Source: Methylotenera sp.
GTDB taxonomy: Bacteria > Pseudomonadota > Gammaproteobacteria > Burkholderiales > Methylophilaceae
Length of the DNA stretch: 64,000 bases
Direction of reading: 5' to 3'
Assembly: GCA_030682715.1 (NCBI GenBank)
Contig: JAUXNQ010000017.1
Location: 1-64,000, forward strand
The first letter of the stretch is position 1, and each line of letters begins with the position of its first letter. Positions 27,040-35,814 of this stretch are shown here, piece after piece. A model generated the notes under the pieces. It was not told where the DNA came from. It ran no database searches and saw only the letters and a list, made by a program, of their open reading frames with translations. Made by a program: the position numbers and the translations under genes.

Positions 27040-27360
27040 ATGCAAATACAAGAGGTTAATTTTGAAAAGTTAAGAGCCTCTGCCGAGGTAGCAACGAGTT
27101 TATTAAAAGTGATGGCCAACAGTGATCGTCTCATGCTTTTGTGTCAGCTGTCGCAAGGTGAAAAGTCAGTAAGTGAGTTAGAGGAAATACTTGGGATTAA
27201 ACAGCCAACCTTATCACAACAGCTGACCGTGTTAAGAAATGCTGAGTTAGTAAACACACGTCGAGAAGGCAAGTGTATTTATTACATGATATCCAGCACA
27301 TCAGCATTAGCGATTATGAACGTGCTGTACCAAGAACTTTGTATGAAATCAGGAGATTAA
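27040..27360 (+). CDS. ArsR-family persulfide-responsive repressor, BigR/SqrR type
   Basis: 106 residues. Winged helix with LLKVMANSDRLMLLCQLSQG and the recognition helix KQPTLSQQLTVLRNAELV. Cysteines at 35 and 101 are 66 residues apart, exactly as in BigR (42/108) and SqrR (41/107), where persulfides bridge them and release the protein from DNA. A third cysteine (79) is extra. The metal-binding motif of true ArsR is absent. It is divergent from the persulfide dioxygenase operon and followed after two bases by the DUF442 gene. It very likely represses both directions and lifts when sulfide or polysulfide appears. Confidence 0.93.
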   Translation: MQIQEVNFEKLRASAEVATSLLKVMANSDRLMLLCQLSQGEKSVSELEEILGIKQPTLSQQLTVLRNAELVNTRREGKCIYYMISSTSALAIMNVLYQELCMKSGD

Positions 27361-27362
27361 AA

Positions 27363-27710
27363 ATGACATTAACCATCAATCAATTAAATAATGATTTTAG
27401 TTATACCAGCCAAATTAAGTTGGATGATATTTCAGAAATTGCCAGTTTAGGTTTTAAAACAATTATTAACAATCGTCCAAATAATGAAGGCGGTGTTGAG
27501 CAGCCAAAAAGTGAGGCTTTAGAAGCGATTGCGCTTAGCCATGGAGTTACTTATGTCCATATTCCAGTAATTCCAAACAATATTCAACCTCAGCAGATAG
27601 AGGCATTTAGAGAAGCTTATGCAAAAGCACCAAAGCCAATATTAGGTTTTTGCAAAACAGGCAATCGTGCATCAACGATGTGTAAGCTAGCATTAGAAAA
27701 TCATGATTGA
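27363..27710 (+). CDS. DUF442 / beta-lactamase-hydrolase-like phosphatase-fold protein
   Basis: 115 residues with AGGAG before the ATG. The fold is that of dual-specificity phosphatases. The signature loop is FCKTGNRAS, with Cys97 and Arg102 (C-x4-R). The N-terminal half contains GFKTIINNRPNNE, typical of DUF442. In BigR operons this domain is thought to act as a rhodanese-like sulfur transferase feeding the persulfide dioxygenase. It overlaps the TauE gene by eight bases (ATGATTGA), so the two are coupled. Its partner ETHE1 domain is encoded divergently rather than fused. Confidence 0.9.
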   Translation: MTLTINQLNNDFSYTSQIKLDDISEIASLGFKTIINNRPNNEGGVEQPKSEALEAIALSHGVTYVHIPVIPNNIQPQQIEAFREAYAKAPKPILGFCKTGNRASTMCKLALENHD

Positions 27711-28530
27711 TCCTAATCTAACTGCAATCATACTAGGTTTATTAATCGGATTTCTAATGGCCATCACTGGTGCTGGAGGCGCTATCTTATCGCTCCCATT
27801 ATTAATGTATTTTTTTAATCTGGGGATAAAAGACGCTGCGCCGATTGCACTTTTAGCAGTTTCTGTAGCAGCAGGGCTAGCTGCTATCATCGGATTAAAG
27901 CAGGGCGTTGTTAGATACAAGGCGGCAACACTTCTGGCTGTCATGGGCATTATAATGGCGCCAATAGGTGTTTTTCTTGCACAAAGAATACCTTCTCTCT
28001 GGTTGCAGCTGTTGTTTACTTTAGTACTATTTTATGTCGGCTGGCAGGCATTAATCACTGCTAAGAGTTCTGGCCACTTACAAGATACTTTGTTTACAGG
28101 CCATTCAACACCATGCGAAGTTAACCCAGCAACATCTAGGCTGTTTTGGACTGCATCTTGTACAAAGCGATTATTGTTAACTGGGTCTGTCGCTGGTTTT
28201 TTATCAGGGTTACTAGGTGTTGGTGGTGGGTTTGTAGTGATGCCTAGTCTATTAAAGATTAGTAACCTAGAACATCGGATGGTGGTTGCAACATCATTAA
28301 CAATGACAGCCTTAGTTTCATTGGTAGGTGTAATTTCTTATGCGAGCTATTCAGGCTTATATTGGGATATTGCCATCCCATTTGTATTAGCTGCATTTGT
28401 CGGTAGTTTGATTGGCAGATTATTTTCACAAAAAATTTCAATTTTCACATCTAGGCTTACGTTTGGATTAATTAGTTTATTCATTGCACTCATCATGTTA
28501 ACCACGCTAATCACTGGTTTTTTAGATTAA
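27703..28530 (+). CDS. TauE/SafE family sulfite (or related anion) exporter
   Basis: 275 residues with about eight transmembrane helices arranged as two repeats. The first contains LLIGFLMAITGAGGAILSLPLL; the second contains GFLSGLLGVGGGFVVMPSLL. Both glycine-rich turns define the TauE/SafE family. It exports sulfite or organosulfonates from the cytoplasm. In this operon the substrate is most likely sulfite made by the persulfide dioxygenase (inference from context). It starts inside the end of the DUF442 gene and is the last gene of the rightward unit. No clear terminator follows. Confidence 0.92.
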   Translation: MIDPNLTAIILGLLIGFLMAITGAGGAILSLPLLMYFFNLGIKDAAPIALLAVSVAAGLAAIIGLKQGVVRYKAATLLAVMGIIMAPIGVFLAQRIPSLWLQLLFTLVLFYVGWQALITAKSSGHLQDTLFTGHSTPCEVNPATSRLFWTASCTKRLLLTGSVAGFLSGLLGVGGGFVVMPSLLKISNLEHRMVVATSLTMTALVSLVGVISYASYSGLYWDIAIPFVLAAFVGSLIGRLFSQKISIFTSRLTFGLISLFIALIMLTTLITGFLD

Positions 28531-29101
28531 TATGTGATTGTTAAGCTTAGGCAGTTTTATTTGCTTTGCTATATGTCTTAGCGTAACAGATTAGCTAATC
28601 TCTAATCAGTAATTAAGTTGCTGGCCAAGTACTTACAAATAAATTACCAAATATTGATCTCCAATATTGCGCTATCTTAGGCGTGTGAGGTTAACTATGT
28701 GTCAGTTTCTCTCTAATCTTTGTAACTTTTTAACATTTAAAATGTACTCCACAAAATCTGTGGATAACTCTGTGATTACTTGTGGTTATTATCTGTAACT
28801 TACCAATTTATAAGGGTTTTTTGAAATAGCTCAAACTTTGCACTATAAATTTATTCTATATAAATCAAGGTGTTATGTTTTTAGTGTTGATTTATATAGG
28901 TTTTTTTGGCACTTAATGTTTAATATTAAAATAGTGTGTATAAGTCAACCAGTTTCTTGAAAAAATTAGCCATTTTTGATGATTTTTTGCTTGCAATTTG
29001 TAAATGAATTATTGCACTTTGTATATTTTAAGCGCGTCGTAGCCTTGATCGCTACATCATTTAGTTTTAGTTTGAATGTAATTTTTACGTATGAGTGTTA
29101 T
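28531..29101. other. Intergenic region without gene; single DnaA-box sequence
   Basis: About 570 AT-rich bases between tauE and the rne terminator. TGTGGATAA at 28759-28767 is a perfect DnaA box on the minus strand, and TGTGGTTAT follows about 20 bases later as a weaker copy. No reading frame and no clear RNA structure were seen. Not an origin on this evidence: no dnaA/dnaN and no box cluster. Confidence 0.45.
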
Positions 29102-29139
29102 AAAAGCATAAAGCCCGATTAATCGGGCTTTATGCTTTA
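29102..29139 (-). terminator. Terminator of rne (bidirectional palindrome)
   Basis: A perfect 18-bp inverted repeat with arms 29103-29120 and 29121-29138 and core AAGCCCGATT/AATCGGGCTT. It has A- and T-runs on both sides and lies 32 bases after the rne stop. It could also end leftover transcription from tauE. Confidence 0.88.
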
Positions 29140-29170
29140 AAACTACAAAATGATTTAAGGTAACAAAGAG

Positions 29171-31924
29171 TTATTTATTCTGAGTTTCTACCATCACTAA
29201 AGGCTCAATGCCAGCCTCTTCTTTTTTCTCTTTTTGCCAAGAAGCAGGTTTACGAGCGCTACGTTTTTCAGCTTCAACAGGTGCTATTACTTTAGCTGTA
29301 TCTGCTTTTGTTTCAACCAGTTGTAAGCCTGAATCTGTTAGGTCGATTTTTTTCGGCTCAGCTTTCGCTTTGCGTGGACGAGCTGGACGTTTTTTCTCAG
29401 TTTTACTTTCGGTAACTTCAGCAACATTTCCATCTACAGCTGAGCTTTCACCAGTTGCTGCATCTTTGTTGTTAGATGCAGCTTTATTGGCGGTATTTCT
29501 TTGTGGTTTAGATTTTTTAGCCTCTTTTCCCACTGGTGCAGATTCTGTTGTTGTGGTTTCTACCTTATTGACCGCAGTAGCTGGTGCGCTATCCTGAGCA
29601 GGTTCTTTTGCTTTAGTTTCTGTTAATTCTACAGGTGCCTGAGCTACAGGGGCTTTATCAGTAGCCACGTTTGCAGGTGCTGTGCTGGTTTTAGTCACTA
29701 CGTTATTGCTTGTAGTTGCTACAGTTGGCTCAGTACTTGTTGCTACATTAGCTACTTCAACCGAGTTTGTTGATGAAGTTGTGTTGATCTCATCATTTGG
29801 CACAAACGTACGGGTGTTATCGCGTGGAGCATTTTCATCGCGGTCACGACGATTGCGACGGTTATTACGATTACGGCGGCTGCTGCTGCGTTCACCACGT
29901 TGTTCTGTAGAATCATTTGCAGAAACTTCACCTGCAACGACTGGTGCAACGTTACGTGTTGACTCTTGGTTTTTGTTGTCATTGCGTGCTTGCTGTGGCT
30001 TTTGCTGACGTGGTTCTTGTGGTTTAGCCTCAGATTGGCGCGGTTCTTGTGCAGGACGAGCGTCTTGTGATTTTTGCTCAGCATTTTTAGGCGCACGTTC
30101 TTGGGTTGTATTTTTATCACCACGTTCGTTACGGTTACGCTCGTTACGGTTGCGATTACGTTCGTTACGATTGCGGTTGTTACGAGGATGCTCACGACGT
30201 GCATCATTAGATTTTTCAGCAGCATTTTCAGCTTCTGACTTTTCACCTAAACCAAAGAATTTTTTGATTTTCGCAAATAGCGATACTTTAGGTTCAACCT
30301 TTTCAACTGACATCGGTGCTGGTGCAGTTGGTGTAATGCCTTTAACCGCAGCAACAGGTTTTACCGCTTTTGCTTCTTCAGCAGCGTTAGTGATGTAAGT
30401 TGTTTCCGAAGGTAGTTCTACCATTTGGTAGCTTGCTTTGCTGGTATCTTCGTTAACGTCATCATGTTTGATACGAATAATATTGTAATTCGGAGTTTCA
30501 AGATGGATGTTTGGAATCAACACAACTTCTACACCCATGCGCTCTTCAATCTTATGGATATCAGCACGTTTTTCATTGAGTAAGAATGTGGCCACTTCAA
30601 CTGGCAATTGCACTTGAATAATTGCGCTGTTTTCTTTCATCGCATCTTCTTGTGTGATGCGTAAGATATGTAGCGCAGTTGATTCAATACCGCGGATATG
30701 TCCAGTGCCGTGGCAACGTGGGCAAGGGATATGGTTAGTTTCGCCTAGGCTAGGGCGTAGACGTTGACGTGATAGTTCAAGTAAGCCAAAGCGTGAAATC
30801 TTGCCTGTTTGTACACGAGCACGGTCTGCATGTAATGCATCACGTAATGCGTTTTCAACTTCACGTTGATTACGTTGATTCTCCATGTCAATAAAGTCAA
30901 TTACTACCAAGCCACCTAAGTCACGCAAGCGTAATTGACGAGCAACTTCTTCAGCAGCTTCTAGATTGGTGTTGAATGCAGTATTTTCAATATCACTACC
31001 ACGTGTTGCACGGCCAGAGTTAACGTCTACAGAAACTAAAGCTTCTGTATGGTCAATCACAATCGCGCCACCTGATGGCAAGCGCACTTCACGTGCAAAT
31101 GCTGACTCAATTTGATGTTCAATCTGGAAGCGAGTGAATAGTGGAATCTCGTCTTGGTATAACTTAACACGTGTCACATTGCTTGGCATCACGTGGTTCA
31201 TAAACTGTACGGCTTGTTCGTGAATGTCTGGCGTGTCGATTAAAATCTCACCAATATCTGAGCTAAAGTAATCACGGATTGCGCGAATCACTAAGCTACC
31301 TTCTTGGTAGATTAAGTAAGCACCTGGTTGCATGGCAGAAGCGCCGTCAATCGCAGACCATAACTGTGTGAGGTAGTTTAAATCCCATTGTAACTCTTCT
31401 GCGTTGCGGCCAATACCAGCGGTACGCGCGATGATGCTCATGCCTTTTGGTACTTCAAGCTGTGCTAAAACGTCACGTAGTTCGTCGCGGTCTTCGCCTT
31501 CAATACGACGTGACACACCGCCGCCACGTGGGTTGTTTGGCATTAACACCAAATAACGACCAGCTAGAGAAATGAATGTTGTGAGTGCCGCACCTTTGTT
31601 GCCACGCTCGTCTTTATCTACTTGAACGATTAATTCTTGACCTTCTTTTAAAGCGTCCTGAATGCGCGCACGGCCATCAGCCCCTTCTTTGTAGTAGCTA
31701 CGAGCGACTTCTTTAAATGGTAAAAAGCCGTGGCGGTCTTGACCGTAATCCACAAATGCGGCTTCTAACGAAGGCTCGATGCGAGTAATCACACCTTTGT
31801 AAATATTGCTTTTACGTTGTTCTTTACCAGCGTGTTCGATATCTAAATCGATGAGTTTTTGCCCATCTACAATCGCAACGCGTAACTCTTCAGATTGCGT
31901 TGCATTAAATAACATGCGTTTCAT
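29171..31924 (-). CDS. rne: Ribonuclease E
   Basis: 917 residues. The catalytic half begins MKRMLFNATQSEELRVAIVDG and carries the S1 domain (about 37-120), the DNase I-like site with VVIDFIDM, and the Zn-link CPRCHGTG starting at Cys401. It makes tetramers, cuts single-stranded AU-rich RNA and matures rRNA and tRNA. From about residue 520 the protein is low-complexity: Arg/Asn/Glu-rich repeats (RNRNERNRNRNERN) and a Lys/Ala/Pro/Glu tail that bind RNA and degradosome partners. It is divergent from rluC, as in other proteobacteria. The ~795-base upstream gap likely contains a long 5' leader with hairpins, which in E. coli serves autoregulation. Confidence 0.96.
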   Translation of the reverse strand: MKRMLFNATQSEELRVAIVDGQKLIDLDIEHAGKEQRKSNIYKGVITRIEPSLEAAFVDYGQDRHGFLPFKEVARSYYKEGADGRARIQDALKEGQELIVQVDKDERGNKGAALTTFISLAGRYLVLMPNNPRGGGVSRRIEGEDRDELRDVLAQLEVPKGMSIIARTAGIGRNAEELQWDLNYLTQLWSAIDGASAMQPGAYLIYQEGSLVIRAIRDYFSSDIGEILIDTPDIHEQAVQFMNHVMPSNVTRVKLYQDEIPLFTRFQIEHQIESAFAREVRLPSGGAIVIDHTEALVSVDVNSGRATRGSDIENTAFNTNLEAAEEVARQLRLRDLGGLVVIDFIDMENQRNQREVENALRDALHADRARVQTGKISRFGLLELSRQRLRPSLGETNHIPCPRCHGTGHIRGIESTALHILRITQEDAMKENSAIIQVQLPVEVATFLLNEKRADIHKIEERMGVEVVLIPNIHLETPNYNIIRIKHDDVNEDTSKASYQMVELPSETTYITNAAEEAKAVKPVAAVKGITPTAPAPMSVEKVEPKVSLFAKIKKFFGLGEKSEAENAAEKSNDARREHPRNNRNRNERNRNRNERNRNERGDKNTTQERAPKNAEQKSQDARPAQEPRQSEAKPQEPRQQKPQQARNDNKNQESTRNVAPVVAGEVSANDSTEQRGERSSSRRNRNNRRNRRDRDENAPRDNTRTFVPNDEINTTSSTNSVEVANVATSTEPTVATTSNNVVTKTSTAPANVATDKAPVAQAPVELTETKAKEPAQDSAPATAVNKVETTTTESAPVGKEAKKSKPQRNTANKAASNNKDAATGESSAVDGNVAEVTESKTEKKRPARPRKAKAEPKKIDLTDSGLQLVETKADTAKVIAPVEAEKRSARKPASWQKEKKEEAGIEPLVMVETQNK

Positions 31925-32719
31925 TGTTTGCTCCTAAGCGTAGCAAGGCGGGCAGACACAATGCATAAAGTCATGCAATGCTTAAAAGCTGTATTTAAAG
32001 TGAAAGTGGTGAATAGATACTAAAAACGACACGATGTGTCAGATGAATTAAGCCTTTGAATCAAGCTCATAGTGTAATGATGAGCTAGAGGCTTTAACGA
32101 TTTGCAATGTAACAATGGTGCAAATTAACGAAGTCTTATTAAAAGACATGGGCGGATAACCGTACTTTGGGTACTACTTTCACCCTACACATATAGATTC
32201 ATCAATTCGGTCAATTAGACTGCGTCAGATTGAATCGTCTAGTTTTATTGTTTTGGCAGATGTTAATCATGCCAAAACATGTTTATTTATTCGTTAAAGC
32301 AAATTTATTGTTAAATTTATGCTTAAATGTGGCCAAGTATTCTGCCAGATGCAGCTTAAATTCGTTAAAATTCTATCTTTAGTAAATTCTAATTTGTCTA
32401 AATTATTTAATGGCTTATGAGCTGATTAAATAATGTGCCAAATTTAACTTTTCACTTTAAGTCGCGCTTTATGTTTATTTGTCTGCGGCGGCTTGAGCGC
32501 TAATTTTTACTTACCGCTACTTTATAATGTGGCGAGCGGTGTTAACCAAGTATTTAGTTGTCACTATTATTAACAAACACATCAAGTACAAGTAATTGTC
32601 TTGATTAGATGTATTTATATTCAATAATTGTATTCTTATCAAGAATTTAACTGTGATTTAATTTGTTAAATTCATAAGAATTCGCAGAGTATAAGCTACA
32701 TCAACCATTTAAGCAAAGC
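31925..32719. other. Long divergent gap rne/rluC, probable structured rne 5' leader
   Basis: About 795 bases without a gene. Near the rne side there are stacked hairpins: AAGCCT and AGCTCAT (32050-32070) pair with ATGAGCT and AGGCTT (32080-32094), and ATTTGCA (32100-32106) pairs with TGCAAAT (32119-32125). Such structure would lie in the rne mRNA leader, where E. coli RNase E senses its own level. The half near rluC is AT-rich and unremarkable. Confidence 0.55.
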
Positions 32720-33742
32720 ATGAACAATTTAATTACACATGAGCAAGGCAATCCAGTAACGACTGTGAGCGAGTCTGCTGCTGCATTTTTAACAGTAGAT
32801 GAGGCAAGTGAGGGTCAGCGCGTAGATAACTTTCTGACCAAAACATTAAAGGGAGTTCCTAAAAGCCACGTTTACCGCATTTTGCGTAGTGGAGAAGTGC
32901 GTGTCAATAAAAAGCGTATCAATGCAGATTTTCGCTTAAGTTTGGGTGATGTAGTCAGAGTGCCGCCTACGCGCTCAACAGTGGTTGAGAAAACAGAATC
33001 TGCCACGCCCGTGACCTCAAAATTTGAACAAGCCATCATTTATGAAGATGATGCCATGCTAGTCATTGATAAGGCGGCTGGTTTTGCTGTGCATGGCGGT
33101 AGTGGTATTAGTCGTGGCGTGATTGAGCAACTACGCCTAGAGCGCCCACGCGCTAAATTCTTGGAGTTGGTGCATCGTTTAGATAGAGAAACATCAGGTG
33201 TATTGATGTTGGCTAAAAAAAGAAGCGCGTTAGTAGCATTGCATGAGGCAATTCGTAACAATCAAACCGACAAACGCTATTTGATGTTGGTGCTAGGTGA
33301 GTGGCTGGAGCCAAAAAAACGTGTTGTGCTGGATTTACAGAAATATGTGCTGCCTAACGGCGAGCGCCGCGTGAATGTGGTGACTGATGTTTCAAAAGAT
33401 AAGTTTGGTGAGCGCCAAACTTCAGAAACCATCTTTAGATTACTTAAGAATATTAACAGTCTATCAGTGGGTAAATTCAGCTTGTTAGAAGCACAGTTGG
33501 TGACTGGTAGAACACATCAATTGCGCGTACAGCTATCACATTTGGGTTTTCCGATTGTTGGTGATGATAAATATGGTGATTTTGCTTTAAATAAAGCGTT
33601 AGTCAAGCACGGCCTTAAGCGCATGTTCTTACATTCATCGGTGACTAAGATTCGCCATCCTTTAACTGCTGAGAAGCTAGAATTAATTGCACCAATGCCG
33701 CCAGAGTTAAATAAATTTTTACTAAAGTTAGAGAAAGAGTAA
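32720..33742 (+). CDS. rluC: 23S rRNA pseudouridine synthase RluC
   Basis: 340 residues. An N-terminal S4 RNA-binding domain (about 34-95; GQRVDNFLTKTLKGVPKSHVYR) precedes the RluA-type pseudouridine synthase domain. The catalytic aspartate is Asp155 in VHRLDRETSG. The C-terminal part contains TGRTHQLRVQLSHLGFPIVGDDKYG. It converts uridines 955, 2504 and 2580 of 23S rRNA in E. coli. Its position divergent from rne is conserved in proteobacteria and supports RluC over RluD. The ATG at 32720 has weak ribosome-site support. It is followed after six bases by the phosphatase gene. Confidence 0.93.
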   Translation: MNNLITHEQGNPVTTVSESAAAFLTVDEASEGQRVDNFLTKTLKGVPKSHVYRILRSGEVRVNKKRINADFRLSLGDVVRVPPTRSTVVEKTESATPVTSKFEQAIIYEDDAMLVIDKAAGFAVHGGSGISRGVIEQLRLERPRAKFLELVHRLDRETSGVLMLAKKRSALVALHEAIRNNQTDKRYLMLVLGEWLEPKKRVVLDLQKYVLPNGERRVNVVTDVSKDKFGERQTSETIFRLLKNINSLSVGKFSLLEAQLVTGRTHQLRVQLSHLGFPIVGDDKYGDFALNKALVKHGLKRMFLHSSVTKIRHPLTAEKLELIAPMPPELNKFLLKLEKE

Positions 33743-33748
33743 TTTGTA

Positions 33749-34405
33749 ATGCCAAAGAAGTTTGATTTAATTGTATGGGATTGGGATGGTACCTTAGCCG
33801 ATTCTACAGGGATGATTGTTAACGCCATTTTAAAAGCAGCAGAGCAGGTAGGTTTGCCTGCAATCACACGTGAAGCTGCGAGCAGTATTATTGGTCTTGG
33901 TTTACGTGAGTCTATCCATGCGTTATATGGAGATATTCCAGTGACACAGGCTCAGGCGCTCGCTACGCAATATAACGCTAATTATTATGCTGAAGAGAGC
34001 GAGATTCTCTTGTTTTCTGGGGCTGCAGACACCATTGTTGAATTAAATAAACGTGGTTTTAAATTAGCGGTGGCAACGGGTAAAGGACGTAGAGGGCTTA
34101 ACTTAGCGTTAGAGCATTGTGGTTTAGGTCGGCAGTTTCATGCCACGCGCACTGTGGATGAGTGTTTTTCAAAGCCGCACCCCCAAATGCTGGATGAGCT
34201 GATGGATCACTTAGTCGTATTGCCTGAGCGTACTTTGATGATTGGTGATACCAATTATGATTTACAGATGGCCAAAAATGCAGGGGTGAGAGCAATCGGT
34301 GTAACTTATGGTGCTCAGCCTGCAGAGCAATGGCAGCATTTGAATCCGATTGAACAATTTGATGATTTTTCTAACTTGAGTCAATGGTTGTTAACGCACG
34401 CTTAG
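33749..34405 (+). CDS. HAD-family hydrolase, phosphoglycolate phosphatase-like
   Basis: 218 residues. HAD motif I is VWDWDGTLADS (Asp11, Asp13), motif II LAVATGKGRRG and motif IV MIGDTNYDLQMAKNAG, with a helical cap between residues 15 and 85. It resembles Gph and other HAD subfamily IA phosphatases that clear small phosphorylated metabolites. The exact substrate cannot be told. The first motif reads WDWDGT rather than the common FDLDGT, as in many copies located next to rluC. It is the second gene of the rluC-phosphatase-Rieske-sppA run. Confidence 0.88.
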   Translation: MPKKFDLIVWDWDGTLADSTGMIVNAILKAAEQVGLPAITREAASSIIGLGLRESIHALYGDIPVTQAQALATQYNANYYAEESEILLFSGAADTIVELNKRGFKLAVATGKGRRGLNLALEHCGLGRQFHATRTVDECFSKPHPQMLDELMDHLVVLPERTLMIGDTNYDLQMAKNAGVRAIGVTYGAQPAEQWQHLNPIEQFDDFSNLSQWLLTHA

Positions 34406-34417
34406 GAAGTCGGCACG

Positions 34418-34780
34418 ATGCATATTGAACAGGATACGATTGTGATTGAAAGTTCAGCCGTGCAGGAAGGCGGCAAGGGCGTCAGGTTTCCATTGCCAGC
34501 ACTAGGTGAGTTTGTCACAGGGTTTGTGGTGAGATTTAATCAATTGCCTTATGCGTATGTGAATCAATGCGCACATGTGTCTGTTGAGTTAGACTGGACC
34601 GAAGGCGAGTTCTTTACTCCGCAGGGCGATTATTTAATATGTGCCACCCACGGTGCACACTATCGTCCAGACAATGGTTTCTGTGTCATGGGGCCATGTA
34701 AAGGAAAAAGCTTGAAACCTGTTGAATTGATTGAACAAAATCAAAAAATCATTATCAATACAGCGTCTATTTCTAAATAA
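34418..34780 (+). CDS. Rieske [2Fe-2S] domain protein
   Basis: 120 residues. The Rieske cluster ligands are Cys51 and His53 (CAH) and Cys75 and His78 (CATH), followed by GxxF-like NGFCVMGPCKG. There is no signal peptide or membrane anchor, so it is a soluble cytoplasmic ferredoxin-like protein, unlike the bc1 Rieske subunit. The function is unknown. It may be an electron carrier for an unlinked oxygenase. GGAAG precedes the ATG by a good distance. The position between the HAD phosphatase and sppA is a common betaproteobacterial arrangement as I recall it. Confidence 0.9.
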   Translation: MHIEQDTIVIESSAVQEGGKGVRFPLPALGEFVTGFVVRFNQLPYAYVNQCAHVSVELDWTEGEFFTPQGDYLICATHGAHYRPDNGFCVMGPCKGKSLKPVELIEQNQKIIINTASISK

Positions 34781-34803
34781 AATAAAACACAAGAGAGTTG
34801 AAA

Positions 34804-35814
34804 ATGACTGAGCAGAATCAACAAACGATAGACACCAATACAGGTGCTAAGCCAGCCGTTGCAGAAGATGCTGCTTGGCAACGTAATGTTATTGAGAAGT
34901 TGGCAACAGCAGCACTGAGTGAACAAAAAACAGCACGTCGCTGGGGCACATTTTTCAAAGGATTGACCTTTAGTTACCTACTTATTCTATTACTTATGTT
35001 ATTGGGAGTGTTTGGTGCTGATAAGAAAAAATTTGATGCACATACTGCCTTAATTGAAATTAATGGCGTTATTCAAGCAGGTGGCGAAGTCACTGCGGAT
35101 GCTGTGATGGCAAGTTTGAAAGATGCTTACGAGAGTAAGGGGACGAAAGGGATTATTTTAAGAATCAACAGTCCAGGCGGTAGCCCAGTACAAGCTGGGA
35201 TTATCAACGATGAAATCAGACGTCAGAAAAAGCTACACCCTAAGATTCCTGTATATGCAGTGGTTGAAGATATTTGCGCATCGGGTGGGTATTATATTGC
35301 CGCCGCAGCCGATAAAATTTATGTGGATAAAGCGAGTATTGTTGGGTCAATTGGCGTTCTAATGGATGGTTACGGCTTCACTGAAACAATGAAAAAGGTA
35401 GGCGTTGAGCGCAGACTTATGACAGCAGGTGAAAATAAAGCCATGTTGGATCCGTTCTCGCCAGTCAATCCTAGGCATCAAGAGTTAGCACAAGCAATGC
35501 TAGATGAAATTCATGAGCAATTTAAAACAGTGGTACGTCAGGGTAGAGGTGCGCGTTTGAAAGAAACACCAGATACGTTCAGTGGTTTATTCTGGAGTGG
35601 TGAACAAAGCATCAAAATCGGTTTGGCTGATGCAGTAGGTAGTGCCGATTATGTTGCGCGGGAAATCATCAAGCAGGAAGAAATTGTAGATTTTACCTAT
35701 CAAGATGATTTGGTAAGCCGCATTGCTAAACGTATTGGCGCTAGTGTGAGCAATACAATAGGCGAAGTGATCTCAAAACAACTTGTTGATTCAGGTGAAG
35801 TTAGATTGCGTTAA
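34804..35814 (+). CDS. sppA: Signal peptide peptidase SppA-type membrane protease (S49 family)
   Basis: 336 residues from the ATG at 34804 (AGAGAG upstream); a TTG six bases earlier is unlikely. One transmembrane helix at about 56-71 anchors the protein with its catalytic part outside. The serine-lysine dyad is Ser160 in ASGGYY and Lys212 in GENKAMLDPFSP, 52 residues apart as in the short Bacillus-type SppA. The short form has a single S49 domain and works as an oligomer. It degrades cleaved signal peptides and possibly other membrane peptides. Its stop overlaps that of the convergent ppk2 by four bases. Confidence 0.93.
   Translation: MTEQNQQTIDTNTGAKPAVAEDAAWQRNVIEKLATAALSEQKTARRWGTFFKGLTFSYLLILLLMLLGVFGADKKKFDAHTALIEINGVIQAGGEVTADAVMASLKDAYESKGTKGIILRINSPGGSPVQAGIINDEIRRQKKLHPKIPVYAVVEDICASGGYYIAAAADKIYVDKASIVGSIGVLMDGYGFTETMKKVGVERRLMTAGENKAMLDPFSPVNPRHQELAQAMLDEIHEQFKTVVRQGRGARLKETPDTFSGLFWSGEQSIKIGLADAVGSADYVAREIIKQEEIVDFTYQDDLVSRIAKRIGASVSNTIGEVISKQLVDSGEVRLR

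Noticed and set aside
29208-30398. Several plus-strand open frames of 80-165 codons opposite rne
   Set aside because: They are antisense to the low-complexity Arg/Asn/Ala-rich tail of RNase E and show repetitive composition (long Leu/Arg or Ser/Ala runs); no family likeness.
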